The notes: a model not told the origin generated them from the sequence alone. 56,917 bases of DNA from Staphylococcus devriesei (GCF_002902625.1 NZ_PPRG01000009.1:1-56917); one strand, 5' to 3'; counted from the stretch's first letter, positions 9,955 to 20,460 are shown. Translations and numbers: made by a program.

Positions 9955-10404
9955 CTACATTTCTTCAGTAAATGCCCATAACTTACCATAGATATTTAAG
10001 CTACTGTCTTTTGGTAATGGCTTGCCGTTTCTTTGGCCTAACAGCAATACTCCATAAATTTGTTGTTGGAAGCATAACGGTATAGCAACAACTGCTGTTA
10101 GCTTTTCGCTACTTAGGATTGGGTAATTAAATCTTTCTTCAGGTGATAAGCTCTGAGAGACGTCCGCAATAATCATTCTCTTAGCTGTCTTCATCACCAT
10201 GCCAGCTAATCCTCTGCCTTTTCTTAAAATAATCAATTTATACCGATCATTTAAATTTCCTGAAACATATCGCCACTTTATCGGTGCCGAGGTAGAATGT
10301 TGTTCATACAAAGCTATCCCAGCGAAATCATACCCCTCTGATTCTCTTAAAGCGTCTAATTCTTCTTGAAATTCATGTGTTTCAAATAATGGTTCAGATG
10401 CCAC
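9955..10404 (-). CDS. nreA: Nitrate receptor NreA (GAF domain)
   Basis: A single GAF domain of 149 residues. NreA binds nitrate and, in its nitrate-free form, inhibits NreB, so the operon needs both anoxia and nitrate. The start is GTG 10404, with AAGGAG eight bases upstream, giving the family's usual length of about 150. Longer in-frame starts run back into narI and have no better ribosome site. The stop is followed by nreB with the start codons nearly touching. The gene lies 19 bases after narI. No lesion was seen. Confidence 0.9.
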   Translation of the reverse strand: MASEPLFETHEFQEELDALRESEGYDFAGIALYEQHSTSAPIKWRYVSGNLNDRYKLIILRKGRGLAGMVMKTAKRMIIADVSQSLSPEERFNYPILSSEKLTAVVAIPLCFQQQIYGVLLLGQRNGKPLPKDSSLNIYGKLWAFTEEM

Positions 10405-10423
10405 TATCGTATCTCCTTTCATA

Positions 10424-11107
10424 TCATGAACGTGTTTTATGTTTTCTGTAAACAATATATCTTCTATTCGCATATGATAAAGGGACGCTCCACACATGTA
10501 CTAAACGTGTAAATGGCCAACATGCTAATATAGTAAAACCTAATAAAATATGAATCTTAAATGATAATGGTACATCTGCCATTAAATTAGCATTAGGTGA
10601 AAATGTGAAGAGATGTCTAAACCATATAGAAATTGTTTGTCGATAATCGAAATCAGTTACCATAGCGTTAGTTATTAATGTTGAGTAACATCCCATAAAT
10701 ATAATGATAATTAACAAAGCATTAACAAATATATCAGATGCTGAGCTTAACTTTCTTACATTCTTTATAGTAAGACGTCTTGCTGTTAACATTAACATAC
10801 CAATAAATGTCATTATACCAAATATACTCCCTATATACACTGCACCGAAATGGTACATCCCTTCACTTACACCTATACCATCTATCCATTTCGCTGGAAT
10901 TGCTAACCCCACTACATGTCCAAAAAATACAGGGATAATTCCTAAATGAAATAATAAACTTCCCCATTTAAGCTGTTTCTTTTCTAAAAACTCACTAGAC
11001 TTTGCAGTCCATGAAAATTGATCATATTTATAGCGCGCAATATGGCCTACTATAAAAATTGCGACACATAGATATGGAAAGATAATCCATAAAAATTGAT
11101 TAAGCAT
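10424..11107 (-). CDS. narI: Respiratory nitrate reductase gamma subunit NarI
   Basis: A 227-residue integral membrane cytochrome b subunit with five membrane segments. Conserved histidines at GHIARYKY, LLFHLGIIPVFFGHVVG and SFKIHILLGFTILACWPFTRLVHV fit the two heme b ligand sets. NarI takes electrons from menaquinol and passes them to NarH. Its ATG overlaps the narJ stop by eight bases, with GAGGTGA as ribosome site. The frame is intact, but its partners NarG and NarH are damaged, so the subunit probably has no working complex. Confidence 0.93.
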   Translation of the reverse strand: MLNQFLWIIFPYLCVAIFIVGHIARYKYDQFSWTAKSSEFLEKKQLKWGSLLFHLGIIPVFFGHVVGLAIPAKWIDGIGVSEGMYHFGAVYIGSIFGIMTFIGMLMLTARRLTIKNVRKLSSASDIFVNALLIIIIFMGCYSTLITNAMVTDFDYRQTISIWFRHLFTFSPNANLMADVPLSFKIHILLGFTILACWPFTRLVHVWSVPLSYANRRYIVYRKHKTRS

Positions 11108-11675
11108 GATGAGTCACCTCTTTAGGCACGTCTATACATTCTTTCAACGTTTCTCTTAATGCTCGAATCACATAAGCATATGGGTTATTATCTTGAGCTA
11201 GATGATTGGCCATTTCATAAGTACCATCTTCTATAATCATAATAACTAGTTCAATATTACCTTCAGCACGTGGATCATTTTGCCATTTAGCGACGTGTAA
11301 GAACTGTAACATTAATGGTAGGAAGTCTGACAACTCGTTATCCACCATTTTTAATCCAAACATTTCATATAACACCTTTAATTTGGCTAACATTTGACCT
11401 CTCTCTTTTTGAGTATCAAATTTATTATAGGTCATATATAATGGAAACTTTTTATTAAAATCAAAGGTATCTGTATAAATCGCTTTAATTTCAGATAACG
11501 TGAATTGGTACATGATATCACGATATTGTACTAAATCTTGATAACCAGGATGTGACGCATCAATAGCTTCATTAAATGTTTTAGGATGGAAGGTTAACTT
11601 TTCAGGAAAATTAAGTTGCTGTGCAATATAGCCTAGACTTTCTTGATAATAATAAAATTTATCTAAATTAATCAC
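11100..11675 (-). CDS. narJ: Nitrate reductase assembly chaperone NarJ
   Basis: A 191-residue TorD/NarJ-family chaperone that helps insert the molybdenum cofactor into NarG and is not part of the final enzyme. The start is GTG 11675, with GGAGG eight bases before it; longer in-frame starts (ATG 11690) would overlap the ribosome site itself. The gene overlaps the narH stop and the narI start by eight bases each, showing tight coupling. The frame is intact. Confidence 0.88.
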   Translation of the reverse strand: MINLDKFYYYQESLGYIAQQLNFPEKLTFHPKTFNEAIDASHPGYQDLVQYRDIMYQFTLSEIKAIYTDTFDFNKKFPLYMTYNKFDTQKERGQMLAKLKVLYEMFGLKMVDNELSDFLPLMLQFLHVAKWQNDPRAEGNIELVIMIIEDGTYEMANHLAQDNNPYAYVIRALRETLKECIDVPKEVTHHA

Positions 11676-12756
11676 GGAAGATACCTCCATAAAAATTATC
11701 ATTATAAATTTCTTGTCCTGTTTTTCCTGAACCGACTGCTACGCCACAACCTTCACAATTATCTCCAAAGTATTCTCCGCCATATCCTTGACTTCCTTGT
11801 GCATGGTACGTATCTAAATAACTTTCTTTATGTGATGTTGGCACGACGAAACGATCTTCATATTTTGCTAAGCCTAATAGACGATACATCTCTTTTGTTT
11901 GAATTTCTGAAAGTCCTAATCTTTCCAATCTAGACGTATCAAATTCCTTACCTGTAACCTCAGCTCTCATATAACTTCTCATCATTGCCATACGTTGTAA
12001 TGCCTCTTTAACCGGTTCAACTTTTCCAGCTGTGAATAGATTGGCTAAATATTCGATTGGTAAACGCATTTCTTCGATTGCCGGGAAAATCATATCAGGA
12101 TTTTGGCCAGCATTTTTACCTTCAAAGTAACTCATAATTGGGCTAAGTGGTGGGCAATACCATACCATTGGCATCGTTCTAAATTCTGGATGCAATGGAA
12201 ATGCTAACTTGTATTCTATTGCCAATTTATAAACTGGTGAATTTTGAGCTGCTTCAATCCACTCATAGCTAATGCCATCTTTTTCAGCTTGCTCAATGAC
12301 TTCTTCATCAAATGGATTTAAGAATATATCTAGTTGTTTTTCATACAAGTCTTGTTCATTTTCTGCCGATGCTGCTTCGTGCACTCTATCAGCATCATAG
12401 AGTAATACACCTAGATATCTCATGCGACCTGTACATGTTTCTGAACATACTGTAGGTAAGCCTGCTTCAATTCGAGGGAAACAGAATGTACATTTCTCTG
12501 CTTTATTTGTTTTCCAGTTAAAGTAAACTTTTTTATATGGGCAACCTGTCATACAATAACGCCAACCACGGCAAGCATCTTGGTCTTCCCAACGCTTTGG
12601 ATAACCGATACCCGGTTTAGTTTCTACGTTATTAAACCACATATATTCGGCTCCAGGTCTATTAGTCCATGTGTTTTTACATGTAACACTACACGTATGG
12701 CACCCTATACATTTATCTAAATTTAACACCATTGCAATCTGCGCTTTAATCTTCAA
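11668..12756 (-). pseudogene. narH: Nitrate reductase beta subunit NarH with large in-frame internal deletion
   Basis: The frame is open but encodes only 362 residues, against about 490-520 for NarH proteins. The N-terminus is normal, with Cys16, 19, 22 and 26 (CIGCHTCSVTC). At residue 59 GYPKRWEDQD jumps directly to ACRGWRYCMTGCPYKKVYF, which in intact NarH lies some 155 residues further on. The missing block normally carries the CEHCxxPxCxxxCPSGA ferredoxin motif, so at least one set of four cluster ligands is lost and pairing of others is broken. The C-terminal half, including KCTFCFPRIEAGLPTVCSETC, is present. The junction codes for DQD, which flanks both ends in intact NarH, suggesting deletion between short direct repeats. 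It overlaps narG by 11 bases. Probably non-functional. Confidence 0.85.
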
Positions 12757-15700
12757 GCCAATTTACCTCCTTCATCTTTCTAACGGCAACGTATACGTCT
12801 CTTTGGTTACCGATAGGACCATAGTAATTGAAGTGATAGCTAATTTGAGCATATCCTCCTACTAGTTGCGTTGGTTTTAAGTGAATTCTTGTTGGTGCAT
12901 TATGAGAACCACCGCGTGTATCAGTAAGTTCTGAACCAGGTGTTTCAATGTGTTTATCTTGAGCATGATACATAAACATCGTACCTCTAGGCATACGGTG
13001 TGAGGTCACTGCTCTCGCTGTTACTACACCATTTCGGTTATATACTTCAAGCCAATCATTATCGTTAATATCGTGTTCAGCAGCATCTTCATTTGAAATC
13101 CAAACTGCTGGACCACCTCTGAATAATGTCAACATACGCTCATTATCTTGATATGTTGAGTGAATATTCCATTTTCCATGAGGTGTTAAATAACGAAGCA
13201 CTAGTGCATCTTGTCCACCTTTAACTTGTTTATCTCTAGTACCAAATACCATTGGCGGTAACGTCGGTTTGTATACTGGCAAACTTTCTCCAAATTGTTG
13301 AAATACTTCATGGTCAATTTAATAGCTCTGTCTACCTGTTAATGTTCTAAATGGAACTAAGCGTTCAATATTTGTAGTAAAAGGAGAATATCTACGGTCA
13401 TTTTTATTAGAACCTGGGAATACAGCTGTTGGAATGACTTCACGTGGTTGAGAAGTGATATTTAAGAATGAAATCTTTTCAGATGCGCGTTCTTTAGAAA
13501 TATCTTTTAACTCCATACCAGTTTGATTTTCTAAGTCTTCATAGGACTTTTGAGACAACTTACCGTTCGTTGCAGACGAAATATTTAAAATGGCATCTGC
13601 CACTTTGCGAGCAGTGTCAATTCGCGGTCTATCATTTCTCACAGAGTCCTCATTGTCATCATTCCATGTACCAACCATACTTTTTAATTCATTATATTCA
13701 TCTTTAACAGCGTAACTTACTCCATGCGCGCCTACCTTACCGTTTTCAAGTTTTGGACCTAATGTAACGTATTTATCATAAATTTTTGTATAGTCACGTT
13801 CTACGATTGAGAAGTTAGGCATCGTTTTGCCTGGGATACCTTCTACTTCACCTTTAGACCAATCTTTCACTATGCCATATTCAGAACCAAGTTCTTGTTT
13901 AGAGTCATGACCTAATGGTGTAGTGACAACATCTTTAAAGGTACCTGGCAGATAATCTTTTGCCATTTCTGAAACAGCTTTACTTAGTGTTTTATAGATA
14001 TCCCAATCAGAACGTGATTCCCATAATGGATCAATAGCTGGGTTAAATGGATGAATAAATGGATGCATATCGGTTGATGAGATGTCATGTTTTTCATACC
14101 ATGTTGCAGCCGGTAAGACGATATCAGAATACAACGGTGTTGCTGTCATTCTAAAGTCAAGTGATACTAATAAGTCTAGTTTACCTGTTGTATCTTCTCT
14201 CCATTTTATTTCTTCTGGTTTATCCTCTTCATTTGGTTCTGCCATAAGTCCAGAACGAGCACCTAGTAAGTGTTTCATAAAATATTCTTGACCTTTTGCA
14301 GAACTTGAAATTAGATTTGATCTCCAAACGAATAATGTTTTAGGGTGATTCTTTCTTAAGTCAGGGTCTTCTATAGCAAATTGTGTTTCTTTATTCTTCA
14401 CTGAATTAATTGCATTTTTTAAAATTGTTTCATTAGAGTCATCGCCCGCTTCTTTAGCTTCTTCTCCAAACAGTAAACTATTTTTATTGAACTGAGGATA
14501 TGATGGTAACCATCCTAAGCGTGCTGCAGTCACATTATAATCAGCAGGGTGTTGATGTTTAAGATTTGTGGCGAGCGGTGATTTTAATTTATCCACATTT
14601 GATTCTTCATATTTCCATTGGTCTGTTGCAAAATAGAACCAACTTGTTCCGTTTTGTAAGCGTGGTGGTCCTTGCCAATCTTTAGCAAAAGCAATTGTAT
14701 TCCATCCTTCGATAGGTCTACATTTTTCTTGACCCACATAGTGAGCCCAACCTCCACCATTCACACCTTGACAACCACATAACAACACTAAGTTTAAAAT
14801 TGCTCGATAAATTGTATCTGAGTTAAACCAGTGATTAATACCGGCACCCATAATAATCATTGAACGTCCTTCAGTATCAATGGCATTTTGCGCGAATTCT
14901 CTTGCTACTTGAGTAACTAACTTACTTTTAATACCAGTAATTTCTTCTTGCCAAGCAGGTGTATATTTAGATTGAGCATCATCATAAGATGCTGCTTCTA
15001 ATTCGTGGTTGAAACGTTTGATACCATATTGACTTGCCATTAAGTCATAAACAGTAGCGATATAAACTTCCTCACCATTTGCTAAAGTTATTTTTCTAGT
15101 AGGAATAACTCTTTCAAATATGCCATCACCTTTACTATCAAAATAAGGGAATTGAATTGTTTGTAATTCATAGTCATCCTCTGTCATTGATAAAGTAGGA
15201 TTAATTTTAGTGCCATCCTCTGTTTCAAGTTTTAAATTCCATTTCTTATTTTCTTCCCAACGTTGTCCCATTGTTCCATTAGGCACTACTAATTGTTGGC
15301 TTATAGTATCTTGAATGACCGGTTTCCATTCGCCGTTCTTACTCTCTTGACCCAAATCGCTTGCGCGTAAAAATCTTCCTGCCTTATAGCCGTTGTCATC
15401 TTTATCTAACATAATGACAAAAGGCATATCTGAATATTGTTTGGCATAATTGATAAACATTTCACTTGGATTATCTTCATAAAATTCTTGTAAGATAACG
15501 TGCGTCATCGCTTGTGCCACAGCAGCATCTGTACCAGGGTTAGGTGCTAACCAGTTGTCAGCAAATTTAACATTTTCAGCGTAATCAGGTGCAACTGAAA
15601 TAACTTTTGTACCTTTATATCTAACTTCCGTCATAAAATGCGCATCTGGAGTACGTGTTAAAGGTACGTTTGATCCCCACATAATAATATATGATGAGTT

Positions 15701-16429
15701 GTACCAATCACTTGATTCAGGTACATCCGTTTGTTCCCCCCAGATTTGTGGTGAAGCTGGAGGTAAATCGGCATACCAATCATAGAAGCTAAGCATTTCC
15801 CCGCCAAGTAAATTAATAAATCTCGCACCTGCAGCATAGCTAATCATTGACATAGCTGGTATTGGAGTGAATCCTGCAATTCTGTCAGGACCATCTTTTT
15901 TGATTGTATAAAGTATTTGAGCAGCAATAATATCAGTGACATCTTTCCAATTTGTACGGACTAATCCACCTTTACCTCGAGCTTCTTTGTAAGATCTCGC
16001 TTTATCTTCATCCTCAATAATTGAAGCCCATGCTGCGATACGGTTACCATTATTTTCTTCAAGTGCTTCACTCCATAAATCCAATAACTTACTACGGATG
16101 TAAGGATATTTCACACGTAGCGGACTATATTCATACCATGAGAATGAAGCGCCACGCGGACAACCACGAGGTTCAAATTCTGGCATATCTGGTCCACAGC
16201 TTGGATAATCGATTTGTTGATTTTCCCATGTGATAACACCGTTTTTAACAAACACTTTCCATGAGCAAGAACCAGTACAATTTACCCCATGTGTAGTTCT
16301 TACTACTTTGTCGTGGCTCCATCGTTCACGATACATTTTCTCCCATTCTCTGCTTTTACTTTCTAATACGGACCAGTTTCCATTAAATTTTTCTGTTGGT
16401 TTAAAAAAGTTTAATCCAAATTTTCCCAT
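12746..16429 (-). pseudogene. narG: Nitrate reductase alpha subunit NarG, interrupted by an in-frame stop
   Basis: The full frame spans 1228 codons, matching NarG length, but a TAA at 13319-13321 cuts it after 1036 residues (...RTLTGRQSY). The same frame continues without shift through IDHEVFQQFGESL into VYKPTLPPMVFGTRD and on to a normal C-terminus. One base change in a Tyr codon (TAT or TAC) is the simplest cause. The N-terminal part is normal: HGVNCTGSCSWKVFVKNG (His and Cys of the FS0 cluster) and molybdopterin-binding regions. The lost 190 residues include much of the C-terminal molybdopterin dinucleotide-binding barrel. AGGAGG precedes ATG 16429. The downstream piece could start at TTG 13282, but it is not a gene in its own right. 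A sequencing error is possible for this site alone. Confidence 0.93.
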
Positions 16430-16481
16430 TTATATGAATCCTCCTACCTCTATAGGTATTAGTTGACTATGTTAAATGCCG

Positions 16482-16510
16482 ATTACATGTTTATTTATCT
16501 AAATTGTACA
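16482..16510 (-). promoter_or_regulatory. narG promoter
   Basis: Minus-strand -35 TGTACA (16505-16510), a 17-base spacer and -10 TGTAAT (16482-16487). The weak -35 lies inside the Rex-like box, as expected of a repressed, activator-dependent promoter. Confidence 0.5.
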
Positions 16511-16521
16511 TTTTTTCACAA
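16504..16521 (-). promoter_or_regulatory. Rex-like operator upstream of narG
   Basis: TTGTACA-TTTT-TTCACAA, two mismatches from the Rex consensus. Rex represses anaerobic genes when NADH/NAD+ is low; narG is a known Rex target in S. aureus, as I recall. It overlaps the -35. Confidence 0.65.
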
Positions 16522-16532
16522 TCAAAACATAT

Positions 16533-16546
16533 TAGGGATTTACCTA
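16533..16546 (-). promoter_or_regulatory. NreC-like site 1 upstream of narG
   Basis: TAGGG-ATTT-ACCTA, one base off the dyad TAGGG-N4-CCCTA described for staphylococcal NreC. Its centre is about 30 bases upstream of the -35. Confidence 0.6.
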
Positions 16547-16553
16547 TTTAACT

Positions 16554-16567
16554 ATGGGGATTCCCTG
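16554..16567 (-). promoter_or_regulatory. NreC-like site 2 upstream of narG
   Basis: Core GGG-GATT-CCC (16556-16565). Its centre is 21 bases from site 1, i.e. two helical turns, so two NreC dimers could sit on the same face. Confidence 0.5.
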
Positions 16568-16601
16568 AATATCGAAGATTCGGTATGAAGAAATTAAAAA
16601 C

Positions 16602-16648
16602 TAAAAAAGGCAGCCCAGAACATGTAATAAAATGTTTCTGGACTGCTT
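16602..16648 (-). terminator. Terminator of the nirB-nirD-sumT transcript
   Basis: An inverted repeat around GGCAGCCCAGAACAT (16609-16623) and ATGTTTCTGGACTGC, followed on the minus strand by six T. It separates sumT from the narG promoter. Confidence 0.8.
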
Positions 16649-16656
16649 TCTATTTC

Positions 16657-17595
16657 TTAAACTTCTATATATTTAATATTATTAGACTCAATAATACGTT
16701 GATATAATTGTTCTTGAGAGCTATGGTATTGAGCTCCATAGTCTACTAAACATCTCTGTCCTCTGTCCGAGCGAATCTCAGCCTCGGCTAACACGTCTTC
16801 TTTTAAGCCTTTAATGATATACAAAGTATCATCAAATAAGTATCCAGATTCTGTCAAATGCTCGACATCGATATAATCTATAATTGCACCGAGTATACAA
16901 ATTCCTGGTTCGCCGTCTAATTGAAGTTGTTGTAATTGGTGCTCAATGGTACTTAATCTTCCTGTCACTATTTTTTGGTTATAACAAGTCGCATTAAAAA
17001 CTATCACAATTGAATAATCTTCATCACTAAATTGAGAGATTTGTTGAATAATATTTCCAAGACGTTTGACCCCCATATAAATTGCTAGGGTGCCTCCATT
17101 CAACAAATTACGAATATCTGTATCGTGATTACTAGAATTTTTAAAATGTCCTGTGGAAAATGTGACACTTGGAGCTACTGCTCGCATAGTTAATCCTAAA
17201 TTCATAGCTGCAACGGCAGCGCTCGCTGAAGTTACTCCAGGTACAATTTCATATGAAATATCGTACTGTTTCAAAGTATTTATTTCCTCAGCGACCCGTC
17301 CGAATATTGCAGGATCTCCACCTTTTAATCTCACTACGGTTTGATACTTCTGTGCTGCTTCAACAATTTTGAGATTAATATCTTCTTGTTGAATGTGCTT
17401 TACATAAGGTTTCTTTCCCACATCAATAACTTAAGTTGTAGAAGGGACATATTGTAATATTAATGGATTAACTAAGCGATCATATAGAATAACATCTGCT
17501 TTTCTAATTAAGCGTTCAGCTTTTTTGGTTAATAGGTTAGGATTACCAGGGCCCGCTCCTATTAAATAAACCTTATTGCCCTCGTCTATAGACAT
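16657..17595 (-). pseudogene. sumT: Uroporphyrinogen-III C-methyltransferase, interrupted by an in-frame stop
   Basis: The full frame has 313 codons from ATG 17595. It starts with the family's glycine-rich motif ([17 protein letters not shown]) and continues with VILYDRLVN, but TAA at 17431-17433 (codon 55) interrupts it. The same frame resumes with VIDVGKKPYVKH and carries VVRLKGGDPAIFGRVAEE and the rest of the SAM-binding fold to a normal end. One base change in an expected Lys or Glu codon explains it. The enzyme makes precorrin-2, the precursor of the siroheme that NirB needs. The start overlaps the nirD stop by ten bases. A restart at GTG 17421 would lack the N-terminal SAM loop and is unlikely to be active. 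Confidence 0.92.
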
Positions 17596-17903
17596 ATATA
17601 AACCGCTCCGTCTATAACTTCAACTTCGTACTTCTGAACACATCCTGTATCTGGCTCTTGCACTTCACCTGTTCTTAAGTCTATTTTTTGGTCGTGTAGG
17701 GGGCAATACACATATTCTCCACTAACAGTTCCTTCAGATAATGGTCCTTGTTTATGAGGACAAACGTTATTGATAGCGTGTATTTCTCCTGACTCAGTTA
17801 GAAATATACCTATTTGTTTCCCATCGACAATCACTTTTTTACCAATTAATGGTGTTAACTCCTCTAATGTAGTAACTTTAATTTTCTCCATTGCTTGCAT
17901 CAT
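17586..17903 (-). CDS. nirD: Nitrite reductase small subunit NirD (Rieske-type)
   Basis: A 105-residue Rieske-fold protein with both [2Fe-2S] ligand pairs, [11 protein letters not shown] and [10 protein letters not shown], i.e. C-x-H and C-x2-H. It is the small partner of NirB in the cytoplasmic NADH-dependent reduction of nitrite to ammonium. The gene directly abuts the nirB stop (GAAGGTG provides the ribosome site) and overlaps sumT by ten bases. The frame and ligands are intact. Confidence 0.92.
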   Translation of the reverse strand: MMQAMEKIKVTTLEELTPLIGKKVIVDGKQIGIFLTESGEIHAINNVCPHKQGPLSEGTVSGEYVYCPLHDQKIDLRTGEVQEPDTGCVQKYEVEVIDGAVYICL

Positions 17904-20309
17904 TTACACCTTCTCAACTTCAAAGATTTTTTGTTCTTCTTTATTTTCAACAATTGCTTTCCAAGGTTCGCTGTCAATTGCTTTTTTAGCATCCATGATT
18001 CGTTCGAACAATTCTTCTTGTCTATCAGCATTGGGTAAGACTTCTTTAACATTTTCAAAGCCTAATCGATTTAGCCAAGGTGCAGTTCTTTCAGCATAAA
18101 TTCCAGTTTCTCTATAATACTGCATTAAAGCACCACATAATTTGATAACTTCATCTTCTGTTTCAACAGTTGTTAATAGTTGACCAATTGTTACGTCTGT
18201 TCCACCGTTTCCACCAATATAAATTTGATAACCATTTTCTACTGAAATAACACCGAAGTCTTTAACTCCAGATTCTACACAACTACGTGGACAACCTGAG
18301 ACACCCATTTTAAATTTATGAGGGGTATCGATATATTCAAATGTTTTTTCTAATCTTATACCTAATCGAGTCGTATATTGCGTACCAAAACGACAGAATT
18401 CTTTACCGACACAACTTTTTACGGAACGTGTTTTTTTACCATATGCTGAAGCTGAACGCATTCCTAAATCCGCCCAAACTTTTGGTAGTTCTTCTTTTGT
18501 CAAACCATATAGTCCTACACGTTGTGAACCAGTGACTTTAACCAATGGCACATTATATTTCTTCGCTACTTCACCTAATCTAATTAATTGATCAGCATCT
18601 GTAACGCCACCGCGCATTTGCGGAATTACTGAGAATGTACCATCATTTTGAATATTTGCATGATAACGTTCGTTAGCAAAGCGAGATTCTTTTTCATCTT
18701 GATGGTCGTGTGGATAGACCATATTGAGATAATAATTAATTGCTGGGCGACATTTTGGACATCCATTTTTATCTTTAAAATCTAATACGTGACGTACTTC
18801 TTTAGATGTTTTAAGTCCTTTAGCTCTAATTTGAGTGACAATTTGATCTCGAGTTAAATCAGTACATGCACAAATACCAGAAGGTTTAGCTGCAACGAAG
18901 TCATCACCTAAAGTACATTGTAGTAATTCACCAATTTGGCCTTTACATTTACCACATGAATTACCAGCTTTTGTTGCTTTTGTCACTTCATCTACAGAAG
19001 TTAAGCCTTTACTCGTAATCGCATTTACGATAGTTCCTTTATCGATACCATTACAACCACAAATTGTTTCATCATTAGGCATATCTGCAACAGAAGTAGT
19101 CGCTTCTTCGCCACCTTTATACAATAATGAAACTAATGTGTAATCTTCTAATGACTCATGTTTCTTCATCATATTATAAAATCTTGAGCCATCATCCGTA
19201 TCACCATATAAGACTGCGCCTACGACTTGACCATTACTTAAATATACTTTTTTGTAAATATTATCTACGCTATTAAATATTTCTATACCATGTACATCTT
19301 CACTTTCAACGATTTGTCCGGCGCTATATAAATCGCAACCTGATACTTTCAATGAAGTAAACGTTGTAGAACCTTTATAGCCATTTGTATCTTTACCTGT
19401 TAAATAATCTGCGAGCACTTTACCTTGTTCGTATAAAGGTGCTACTAAACCATATACTTTGCCGTTATGTTCTGAACATTCACCAACAGCGTATATACTA
19501 GAGTCAGAAGTTTGAAGATAATCATTGACCACAATACCTCTATTTACTTCTAAACCTGCATCTTTTGCTACATTTACAAATGGTCGAATACCAACTGCCA
19601 TTACAACCAAGTCAGTTTCAATAACACGCCCATCTGATAATCTAATTGCTTCAACGTCATCATTACCGATAATTTCTTTTGAATTAGCCTGAAGTTCAAT
19701 GTGCATACCTTGACGTTCTAAATCTGCTTTAAGCATGCCACCTGCTTTACGATCAAGTTGCATTTCCATTAACCATTCCGCCAAATGTAACACTGTTACG
19801 TCCATGCCTTGAGCCATTAAACCACGTGCACATTCAAGTCCAAGTAATCCCCCGCCGATAACTACTGCACGTTTTTTAGTTTTAGCAATTTCAATCATTC
19901 GTTCTGTATCTTCAATTGTTCGCCAACCTATAACGCTTGGTAAATCAGAGCCTGGGATTAGTAAGACAAATGCGCTAGACCCTGTCGCAAAAATACAAAT
20001 ATCATACCCTACCTCAATGCCGTTTGATGTAGTAACAATTTTATTTGCTCTGTCTACTGATTCAACAGGATCATTAACTATCAATTGAATGTTATTTTCT
20101 TCATACCAGTCATACGAGTTCATGATTGTATCTTCGACAGTCATTTTCTTTTGTAAAATATTAGACAGCATAATTCTATTATAGTTAGGATAAGGTTCTT
20201 TACCGATGACCGTAATATCAAATTGATTATCAGAACGCTCTAATATTTCTTCAATTGTTCTAATACCAGCCATACCATTTCCTATCATTACTAATTTCTG
20301 TTTAGCCAT
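17904..20309 (-). CDS. nirB: NADH-dependent nitrite reductase large subunit NirB
   Basis: An 801-residue protein of normal length. It has an FAD/NADH oxidoreductase module (1-390, IGNGMAGIRTIEEIL and VIGGGLLGLECARGL), two BFD-type [2Fe-2S] Cys motifs (about 412-540, including CGKCKG and CPKCR), and a sulfite/nitrite reductase module. Cys633, Cys639, Cys673 and Cys677 (CVGKEFC, CPRSC) are ligands of the siroheme-[4Fe-4S] centre. With NirD it reduces nitrite to ammonium. AGAGGGG precedes the ATG. The promoter has the best Rex and NreC matches in the window. The frame is intact, but siroheme supply is doubtful because sumT is broken. Confidence 0.94.
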   Translation of the reverse strand: MAKQKLVMIGNGMAGIRTIEEILERSDNQFDITVIGKEPYPNYNRIMLSNILQKKMTVEDTIMNSYDWYEENNIQLIVNDPVESVDRANKIVTTSNGIEVGYDICIFATGSSAFVLLIPGSDLPSVIGWRTIEDTERMIEIAKTKKRAVVIGGGLLGLECARGLMAQGMDVTVLHLAEWLMEMQLDRKAGGMLKADLERQGMHIELQANSKEIIGNDDVEAIRLSDGRVIETDLVVMAVGIRPFVNVAKDAGLEVNRGIVVNDYLQTSDSSIYAVGECSEHNGKVYGLVAPLYEQGKVLADYLTGKDTNGYKGSTTFTSLKVSGCDLYSAGQIVESEDVHGIEIFNSVDNIYKKVYLSNGQVVGAVLYGDTDDGSRFYNMMKKHESLEDYTLVSLLYKGGEEATTSVADMPNDETICGCNGIDKGTIVNAITSKGLTSVDEVTKATKAGNSCGKCKGQIGELLQCTLGDDFVAAKPSGICACTDLTRDQIVTQIRAKGLKTSKEVRHVLDFKDKNGCPKCRPAINYYLNMVYPHDHQDEKESRFANERYHANIQNDGTFSVIPQMRGGVTDADQLIRLGEVAKKYNVPLVKVTGSQRVGLYGLTKEELPKVWADLGMRSASAYGKKTRSVKSCVGKEFCRFGTQYTTRLGIRLEKTFEYIDTPHKFKMGVSGCPRSCVESGVKDFGVISVENGYQIYIGGNGGTDVTIGQLLTTVETEDEVIKLCGALMQYYRETGIYAERTAPWLNRLGFENVKEVLPNADRQEELFERIMDAKKAIDSEPWKAIVENKEEQKIFEVEKV

Positions 20310-20407
20310 AAAATATTCCCCTCTTATTACTTGAGATTTTAATCTTCTTCTATATGCAAAATTATTAATTATTAGACTTTTTAAGTTTTCTTTGTCGTTA
20401 CAATCAT

Positions 20408-20436
20408 TCTATAACAGTTTTACTAATTTTTGTGAA
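20408..20436 (-). promoter_or_regulatory. nirB promoter
   Basis: Minus-strand -35 TTCACA (20431-20436), a 17-base spacer and -10 TATAGA (20408-20413). The -35 is part of the Rex box. Confidence 0.6.
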
Positions 20437-20447
20437 TTAATTCACAT
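20430..20447 (-). promoter_or_regulatory. Rex operator upstream of nirB
   Basis: TTGTGAATTAATTCACAT, 17 of 18 matches to the Rex palindrome. It overlaps the -35 of nirB. Confidence 0.8.
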
Positions 20448-20460
20448 AAAAATGTAAAAT

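Noticed and set aside
12746..13282. A separate gene of 178 codons downstream of narG
   Set aside because: It starts at an internal TTG, has no ribosome site, and is the C-terminus of NarG in the same frame after the TAA.
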